From: an uncultured Phascolarctobacterium sp.
GTDB taxonomy: Bacteria > Bacillota > Negativicutes > Acidaminococcales > Acidaminococcaceae
Direction of reading: 5' to 3'
Assembly: GCA_900552855.1 (NCBI GenBank)
Contig: USBG01000054.1
Span: forward strand, 1-10,357
Length of the DNA: 10,357 nt
Shown piece after piece: positions 6,284 through 10,357 of this stretch. The stretch's first letter is position 1. The number at the start of each line of letters is the position of its first letter. The notes beneath the pieces are model-generated. The model searched no databases, was not told the DNA's origin, and saw only the letters and a list, made by a program, of their open reading frames with translations. The translations under genes and the position numbers were made by a program.

Positions 6284-6306
6284 CTTTCTACTCTCCTAAA
6301 TTTTAA

Positions 6307-7248
6307 TTATTTTTCAAAATGAGCTAAAACCTTTTCCAGGCTAGCAGGATCTTCGATGTTCAGTGCAGGCAGACCTTTGGCAATCTTCTTGGTAAAGCCA
6401 GTCAGAACCTTGCCAGGACCAACTTCAACAAAGGTGTCTACACCGTCAGCTACCATGTTGCGTACAGAGGTTTCCCAAAGTACAGGCATTGCAGCTTGTT
6501 TAACCAACAGCTCTTTAATTTCAGCACCGCTGGTAACTTCCTTAGCAGTTACGTTAGCAACTACAGGGATAGTAATATCTTTAATTTCAATAGGTGCCAA
6601 AACCTCAGCTAAACGCTCAGAAGCTGGTTTCATAAGGGTGCTGTGGAAGGGTGCGGATACAGGCAGAAGAACAGCACGTTTTGCACCTGCAGCCTTCAGA
6701 GCTTCAACAGCTTTATTTACTGCGTTAACAGCACCGGCAATAACAACTTGGCCAGGGCAGTTAAAGTTTACAGCTTGAACAGCTTCGCCAGCTTCAGACT
6801 CTACAGCTTGGCAGATTTCTACGATTTTATCGCTTTCAAGGCCTAATACTGCAGCCATGCTGCCTTCGCCTACAGGAACAGCCTCTTGCATGAACTGACC
6901 ACGTTTACGAACGATGCGTACTGCATCAGCAAAAGCCAACGCACCGGTGTTAACCAGAGCAGAATATTCACCCAGGCTATGACCTGCTGCTACGTCACAG
7001 GAAATACCTTTTTCCTTCAGTACAGCTGCACAAGCGGTGCTTGCAGTCAGAATTGCAGGTTGAGTGTTATAGGTCAGGCGCAAATCGGATTCAGGACCCT
7101 CAAAGCACATCTTGGTAATAGAGAAGCCCAGGGCTTCGTCAGCTTCCTCAAAAACGCGTTTTGCTACAGCATACTCATCATAGAATGCTTTGCACATACC
7201 AACAGTTTGGGAACCTTGTCCAGGGAATACGAATGCAACTTTGCTCAT
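6307..7248 (-). CDS. fabD: Malonyl-CoA:ACP transacylase
   Basis: FabD moves the malonyl group from CoA to ACP, supplying the extender unit to FabH and FabF. The 313-residue protein has an acyltransferase fold with PGQGSQ (9-14, oxyanion Gln11), the nucleophile Ser91 in GHSLGEY (89-95), Arg116 for the malonyl carboxylate (KRGQFMQ, 115-121), and His202 in PFHSTLM (200-206). All expected catalytic residues are present and the length is standard. It uses an ATG with a modest GAGG site nine bases upstream, 39 bases after fabH. Its substrate malonyl-CoA is also the effector of FapR, so the operon senses the pool this enzyme consumes. Confidence 0.97.
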   Translation of the reverse strand: MSKVAFVFPGQGSQTVGMCKAFYDEYAVAKRVFEEADEALGFSITKMCFEGPESDLRLTYNTQPAILTASTACAAVLKEKGISCDVAAGHSLGEYSALVNTGALAFADAVRIVRKRGQFMQEAVPVGEGSMAAVLGLESDKIVEICQAVESEAGEAVQAVNFNCPGQVVIAGAVNAVNKAVEALKAAGAKRAVLLPVSAPFHSTLMKPASERLAEVLAPIEIKDITIPVVANVTAKEVTSGAEIKELLVKQAAMPVLWETSVRNMVADGVDTFVEVGPGKVLTGFTKKIAKGLPALNIEDPASLEKVLAHFEK

Positions 7249-7287
7249 TGGGATAGACCTCGCTTTCTAGTGATACTTACTTTAAGA

Positions 7288-8277
7288 TTATTTGCTCCAT
7301 TTCAGAACGATGGAAGCCCAGGTCAGGCCTGCGCCAAAGCCATCTAGAAGGATATTGTCACCCTTCTTCAGAGCACCTGCTGCTTGAGCCTCGCACAAAG
7401 CGATAGGAATAGATGCAGCAGAGGTATTAGCATATTTGTCAACGTTCACCCAAACCTTTTCCATAGGCATCTTCAGACGCTTAGCAGCGGAAGAAATGAT
7501 GCGCAGGTTTGCTTGGTGGGGGAACAGCATATCCAAATCTTCAGCCTTCATGTTAGCATTTGCCAGAGCACGTTTAGCAGTTTTACCCATAATTTGGATA
7601 GCAAATTTAAATACTTCAGGACCATTCATGTGAATGGTGTGGTCATTAGCCTCAACAGTTTCAGGAGAAGCCGGGTTACGGCTGCCACCTGCAGGTTGAA
7701 TCAGGTACTTACCGCCGGAGCCATCAGCACCCATATCAATACCCAGTACGCCATATCCCTCTTCAACAGGGCCCAGAACTGCTGCGCCAGCACCATCGCC
7801 AAAAAGCACACAGGTGTTACGGTCAGTCCAGTTCATAATACGGGACAGGGTTTCAGCACCAATAATCAGTGCGTGTTTATAAAGACCGGTAGCAATCATT
7901 TGGCTTGCTACGCCTAAGCTATAAACAAAGCCACTGCAGCCTGCTGCCAAATCAAATGCAGCAGCATTTTTTGCACCAATTTTATCCTGCACTAAGCATG
8001 CAGTAGAAGGGAATACATGGTCAGGAGAAGCAGTTGCAACGATTACAAGATCCAGTTCTTCAGGAGCAACTCCTGCGTCCTTTAAAGCTACCATAGCTGC
8101 GTTATAGCACAGGTCGGAGGTTGCTTCCTCAGGAGCAGCAATATGACGCTGCTTAATGCCAGTACGCTCTGTAATCCATTGGTCACTGGTTTCTACCATT
8201 TTTTCTAAATCAAAGTTTGTTAAAGTCTTTTCAGGAACATAATGTCCCATGCCTAAAATGCCAACCGCTCTAGTCAT
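7288..8277 (-). CDS. fabH: 3-oxoacyl-ACP synthase III (KAS III)
   Basis: FabH begins fatty acid synthesis by condensing a short acyl-CoA primer with malonyl-ACP; primer choice sets straight versus branched chains. In its 329 residues the triad is Cys114 (AAGCSGFVYS, 111-120), His254 (FPHQAN, 252-257) and Asn284 (YANTSAASIP, 282-291), with the terminal GFGAGLTWAS loop at 313-322. Primer preference cannot be read reliably from the sequence. The ATG overlaps the plsX stop codon by one base (TAATG), with GAGGA inside the plsX end acting as ribosome site, so the two genes are probably translationally coupled. The downstream gap to fabD is 39 bases. Confidence 0.97.
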   Translation of the reverse strand: MTRAVGILGMGHYVPEKTLTNFDLEKMVETSDQWITERTGIKQRHIAAPEEATSDLCYNAAMVALKDAGVAPEELDLVIVATASPDHVFPSTACLVQDKIGAKNAAAFDLAAGCSGFVYSLGVASQMIATGLYKHALIIGAETLSRIMNWTDRNTCVLFGDGAGAAVLGPVEEGYGVLGIDMGADGSGGKYLIQPAGGSRNPASPETVEANDHTIHMNGPEVFKFAIQIMGKTAKRALANANMKAEDLDMLFPHQANLRIISSAAKRLKMPMEKVWVNVDKYANTSAASIPIALCEAQAAGALKKGDNILLDGFGAGLTWASIVLKWSK

Positions 8278-9299
8278 TACTCGATTTCCTCGTTTCTTTT
8301 TTGAGATTCCGCAACTCTTTCAGTTATGATTTGCACAACATCCTGTTCTGCAAATTCCATAGCTACGTGAATTGCGTTGGTAATTGCTTTTGCCTTGGAG
8401 CTTCCATGACAAATGATGAAGGGCGCTTTTACGCCTAACAGCAGTGCGCCGCCATATTCAGCAGGATCAACACGCTTTTTCATCTTCTTCAGGGCCGGCT
8501 TAATAAGTAAACCACCCAGCTTAGCCAGGAAACCACCATTCATAATTGCTTCCTTAATCATTGTCATAATGGCGCTGGCAAGACCTTCGCCAAATTTTAA
8601 AACAACATTTCCAACAAAGCCATCACACACAACTACATCCACAGTTCCTTTATTAATGTCGCGGCCCTCTACGTTGCCGATAAAATTAATAAACTTAGTC
8701 TTTTGGAGCAGTGGATAGGTGGCAAGAGCTTGCTCGTTACCTTTAGTTTCTTCTTCACCGATGTTCAAAAGTCCTACTCGCGGTGAATCTATTTTAAGAA
8801 TCTTTTCTGCATACACAGCACCCATAATGGAGCTGACTGCCAAAGTATCAGGTTTTGCATCAACATTAGCGCCACTGTCTAATACAACGGTAGCACCCTT
8901 AAGGTTGGGAATGGGAGTTGCAATTGCAGGACGCTCAACGCCTTTAATACGACCTACGCCAAATAAAGCAGATGCCACTGCAGCGCCTGTACTGCCAGAT
9001 GACACCAATGCATCGCACTCACCATCATGAAGCATCTTAGAAGCAACTACAATGGAAGCATCCTTTTTGCTTCTAACAGCTCTAGCAGGATGTTCATCCA
9101 TAGCTATTACCTGGCTAGCATGACGAATGGAAATCTTTTCTTCATTGCCAGCTCCGTATTCAACAAGCAGCTTTTTTATTGTTTCCTCGTCACCGACTAG
9201 GACCACCTGGCAGCCATATGCTTTAACTGCGTTAACCGCACCAAGCACCAGCTCCTTAGGACCGTAGTCAGTACCCATAACGTCTACGGCTATCTTCAT
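8277..9299 (-). CDS. plsX: Phosphate acyltransferase PlsX
   Basis: PlsX converts acyl-ACP and phosphate to acyl-phosphate, the donor used by the membrane acyltransferase PlsY in phospholipid synthesis; it acts at the cytoplasmic membrane surface. The 340-residue protein shows the N-terminal MKIAVDVMGTD (1-11), SSGSTGA (100-106), DSGANVDAKP (141-150) and NIGEEETKGNE (179-189). The family usually has MGGD where this protein has MGTD, a small but visible deviation near the substrate loop. The start ATG overlaps the fapR stop (ATGA), with AAGGGGAG eight bases upstream. The fapR-plsX pair is the classical Firmicute arrangement. PlsY is not in the window. Confidence 0.97.
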   Translation of the reverse strand: MKIAVDVMGTDYGPKELVLGAVNAVKAYGCQVVLVGDEETIKKLLVEYGAGNEEKISIRHASQVIAMDEHPARAVRSKKDASIVVASKMLHDGECDALVSSGSTGAAVASALFGVGRIKGVERPAIATPIPNLKGATVVLDSGANVDAKPDTLAVSSIMGAVYAEKILKIDSPRVGLLNIGEEETKGNEQALATYPLLQKTKFINFIGNVEGRDINKGTVDVVVCDGFVGNVVLKFGEGLASAIMTMIKEAIMNGGFLAKLGGLLIKPALKKMKKRVDPAEYGGALLLGVKAPFIICHGSSKAKAITNAIHVAMEFAEQDVVQIITERVAESQKRNEEIE

Positions 9300-9883
9300 G
9301 CTTCCGGCTCCCCTTCTTGCACAACTCTGTCGTCTAGGGACACAATGATGAACTTGGCCCTGAAAACTTCTTCGTTATTATTTTTAATAGTTACAAAGAT
9401 ATAAAACTTTCCGCCTCGGCGATGGGTTACCATTGCCTTAGCTACTAAAGTTACGCCGGCATTTACTGGTATCTTGTACTTAACATTACCAACCTCAGTC
9501 AAAGCAGCCTCTGCGTCCACTACTGCCAACGCCAGTGTATTGGCCATAGCAAAAAGGTAGTGACCACGTGCCACGCCGGTCTTTTCCAAAACCATATCAT
9601 TTGATATCTTTAGAGTGGAAATACCAATCTTATTCAACTCCAGGTCCAAAAGCTCGCCTACAATATCTTTTTTATCAATAGCACGAACCTTGGTCTGAGC
9701 CTCTTCAGCCATATTCCGAGTTCTAGCTCTCAGCTCTGGAATTCCTAAAGCTACACGGTCGAGACGAATTGTTTGAACGCTTACCTTAAGCATTTCCGCC
9801 AGCTGTTCATCAGTACAAAAGGGATTTTCCCTCAGCAGCTTCTTTAAGCTTTTGTGGCGTATTAACTTTTTTGAAGAATTCAC
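9296..9883 (-). CDS. fapR: Fatty acid biosynthesis transcriptional repressor FapR
   Basis: FapR represses fatty acid and phospholipid genes and is released from DNA by malonyl-CoA. The protein has an N-terminal DeoR-like helix-turn-helix (TDEQLAEMLKVSVQTIRLDR, 24-43) joined by a helical linker to a C-terminal hot-dog domain. That domain carries the ligand motif ARGHYLFAMAN (105-115), whose Arg106 corresponds to the malonyl-CoA contact in Bacillus FapR. I chose the GTG at 9881-9883 (195 residues): GGGGGTGA lies five bases before it, and the N-terminus then lines up with Bacillus FapR. An earlier in-frame GTG (9905-9907) would add eight residues but has no ribosome site and falls inside the FapR-box-like sequence. 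It is the first gene of the operon and almost certainly autoregulated. Confidence 0.95.
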   Translation of the reverse strand: MNSSKKLIRHKSLKKLLRENPFCTDEQLAEMLKVSVQTIRLDRVALGIPELRARTRNMAEEAQTKVRAIDKKDIVGELLDLELNKIGISTLKISNDMVLEKTGVARGHYLFAMANTLALAVVDAEAALTEVGNVKYKIPVNAGVTLVAKAMVTHRRGGKFYIFVTIKNNNEEVFRAKFIIVSLDDRVVQEGEPEA

Positions 9884-9888
9884 TTGTC

Positions 9889-9896
9889 TCACCCCC
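9889..9896 (-). promoter_or_regulatory. Ribosome binding site deciding the fapR start
   Basis: GGGGGTGA on the minus strand, five bases before the GTG at 9881-9883. It supports this start over the upstream in-frame GTG at 9905-9907. Confidence 0.7.
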
Positions 9897-9900
9897 GTTT

Positions 9901-9917
9901 TTAGCACCAGCTATTAA
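9901..9917. promoter_or_regulatory. Proximal FapR-box-like operator
   Basis: TTAGCACCAGCTATTAA matches the known FapR consensus (about TTAGTACCTGGTACTAA, from memory) at 13 of 17 positions, with the outer TTAG and TTAA arms kept. It lies just downstream of the predicted transcription start and 18 bases before the fapR GTG, the position at which FapR blocks its own promoter in Bacillus. Confidence 0.65.
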
Positions 9918-9928
9918 TATCTGTTTTT

Positions 9929-9957
9929 ATTATAAGAGTATGTGATAATTTTGGCAA
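9929..9957 (-). promoter_or_regulatory. Main promoter of the fapR-rnc operon
   Basis: TTGCCA (-35, 9952-9957) and a perfect TATAAT (-10, 9929-9934) with 17-base spacing on the minus strand. Only one of twelve hexamer positions departs from sigma-70 consensus. The start point would be near 9922, adjacent to the FapR-box-like site. Confidence 0.85.
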
Positions 9958-10198
9958 GTGATTTTTAACGTATTTTGTGACAGAAATGCAAAAAACTCGT
10001 GTGGTTTTTTAATCGTTCAGATAAAAATAACCCTTGCATTTATCGTAAAATCAATCATTTTTTCAATACAAAAGCGTATATTCCCTACTAAATAGTCAGG
10101 ATATTACCATCATTGCTGCATTCTAGCACCAAAGCTATAAATAATACATATAAAAATTCTAAAATCAAATCCACTTTTACACAAATTCACCTTTGACT

Positions 10199-10221
10199 TT
10201 AGTACCAGCTCCTAGTATTAA
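10199..10221. promoter_or_regulatory. Distal FapR-box-like operator
   Basis: TTAGTACC (10199-10206) is an exact FapR half-site. TTAGTACCAGCTCCTAG (10199-10215) matches the remembered 17-bp consensus at 13 positions, and a second imperfect half-site AGTATTAA ends at 10221. It shares the core ACCAGCT with the proximal site. It lies between the rpmF terminator and the main promoter and overlaps a weak distal promoter candidate (TTGCTT, then TACTAG or nearby -10 choices), so it could control a second start or support looping. Confidence 0.5.
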
Positions 10222-10235
10222 AAATTTACGAAACA

Positions 10236-10269
10236 AAGCAAAAAGCTCTCGGATTCCTCCGAGAGCTTC
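10236..10269 (-). terminator. Intrinsic terminator of rpmF
   Basis: AGCTCTCGGA (10258-10267 on the minus strand) pairs perfectly with TCCGAGAGCT (10244-10253) around a GGAA tetraloop. Flanking A-U pairs extend the stem to about 12 bp, followed by a run of Us and TTGCTTTG. It separates rpmF from fapR transcription. Confidence 0.92.
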
Positions 10270-10279
10270 CATGTCTGAA

Positions 10280-10357
10280 TTATTCAGCTTTAGCAATGAC
10301 TTGTTTGCCGTTGTAGTAACCGCATTCAGGGCAAACGCGGTGAGGCATTTTCAGTTC
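10280..10357 (-). CDS. rpmF: 50S ribosomal protein L32, C-terminal part (runs off the window)
   Basis: The last 25 codons of L32 are present, from ELKMPHRV through CPECG to NGKQVIAKAE and a TAA at 10280-10282. The CPEC pair is the second half of the zinc ribbon of the metal-binding form of L32; the first Cys pair would lie just outside the window. The gene's start and upstream neighbour are not visible. In many bacteria rpmF lies directly before plsX/fab genes, as here, but a strong terminator separates it from fapR in this genome. Confidence 0.93.
   Translation of the reverse strand, partial: ELKMPHRVCPECGYYNGKQVIAKAE

Larger units (their letters stand above)
9918..10235. other. Long AT-rich control region between rpmF terminator and fapR
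   Basis: About 320 bases with no credible gene of normal size on either strand. It holds the fapR promoter (9929-9957), a distal FapR-box-like site (10199-10221) and a weak possible distal promoter. On the minus strand, AAAGGTGA (10190-10197) precedes a TTG-initiated open frame of 22 codons ending near 10114; this could be a leader peptide but is short and unsupported by composition. The rest shows no recognisable riboswitch or T-box element. Confidence 0.5.

Noticed and set aside
5651..6322. Long plus-strand open frame (223 codons) opposite fabG
   Set aside because: It is the antisense shadow of fabG; the translation is Ser/Tyr/Asn-rich without motifs, while fabG has every catalytic residue.
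6356..6778. Plus-strand open frame of 140 codons opposite fabD
   Set aside because: It lies entirely antisense to intact fabD and has no supporting start signal.
9990..10010. Hairpin AAAAAAC / GTTTTTT with a 7-base loop, resembling a bidirectional terminator
   Set aside because: The stem is nearly all A-T with one G-C pair, too weak for a confident terminator, and would lie just upstream of the main promoter.
10123..10139. Third FapR-box-like sequence (CTAGCACCAAAGCTATA)
   Set aside because: It shares TAGCACC and GCTAT with the proximal site, but two extra bases break the spacing and the match to the consensus is poor.
1..10357. CRISPR arrays, tRNA/rRNA genes, complete insertion sequences or prophage genes
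   Set aside because: I saw no regularly spaced repeats, cloverleaf or rRNA-like sequence, transposase or integrase coding anywhere in the window.

Overview
The window carries one long minus-strand fatty-acid synthesis operon, flanked by the 3' end of rpmF on the right and by a decayed autotransporter gene and a stand-alone cyclase-family hydrolase gene on the left. All genes read on the minus strand. The host looks like a diderm Firmicute of the class Negativicutes. The operon is Firmicute-type (a FapR regulator followed by plsX-fabH-fabD-fabG-acpP), yet the neighbouring remnant ends in an outer-membrane beta-barrel with a C-terminal Phe. Moderate GC content and protein style make Acidaminococcaceae (Phascolarctobacterium-like) a reasonable but unproven guess.

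Layout from right to left, in the direction of transcription: the C-terminal 25 codons of rpmF (L32) with a strong terminator (10236-10269); a roughly 320-base control region (9918-10235); then fapR, plsX, fabH, fabD, fabG, acpP, a FabK/FabX-type flavoprotein, fabF and rnc, closed by a terminator at 2174-2214. fapR/plsX and plsX/fabH overlap (ATGA and TAATG). The other gaps are 6-76 bases, so this is most likely one transcript of about 7.7 kb. A near-consensus promoter (TTGCCA-17-TATAAT) precedes fapR, and a FapR-box-like site lies just after its predicted start point, which suggests malonyl-CoA-responsive autoregulation. A second FapR-box-like site lies about 300 bases further upstream.

The genes cover initiation (FabH), malonyl loading (FabD), the carrier (AcpP), elongation (FabF), beta-keto reduction (FabG), a flavoprotein reductase, and export of acyl chains to phospholipid (PlsX). 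A dehydratase (FabZ) and acetyl-CoA carboxylase are not in the window. The most interesting gene is the flavoprotein. It would normally be called fabK, but its C-terminus has four clustered cysteines followed by a GLVFTGAN segment, resembling Helicobacter FabX, an Fe-S flavoenzyme that makes unsaturated fatty acids without oxygen. No other recognised unsaturation gene (fabA, fabM, fabN) is in the operon.

Left of the operon (1164-2098) is an autotransporter remnant. It has no start region, a one-base frameshift near 1980 and apparently a large internal deletion in the barrel. The far left holds a cyclase/kynurenine-formamidase-family gene (144-911) with its own promoter, a perfect 8-bp inverted repeat in the leader and its own terminator. 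No tRNA, rRNA, CRISPR array or intact mobile element was seen.
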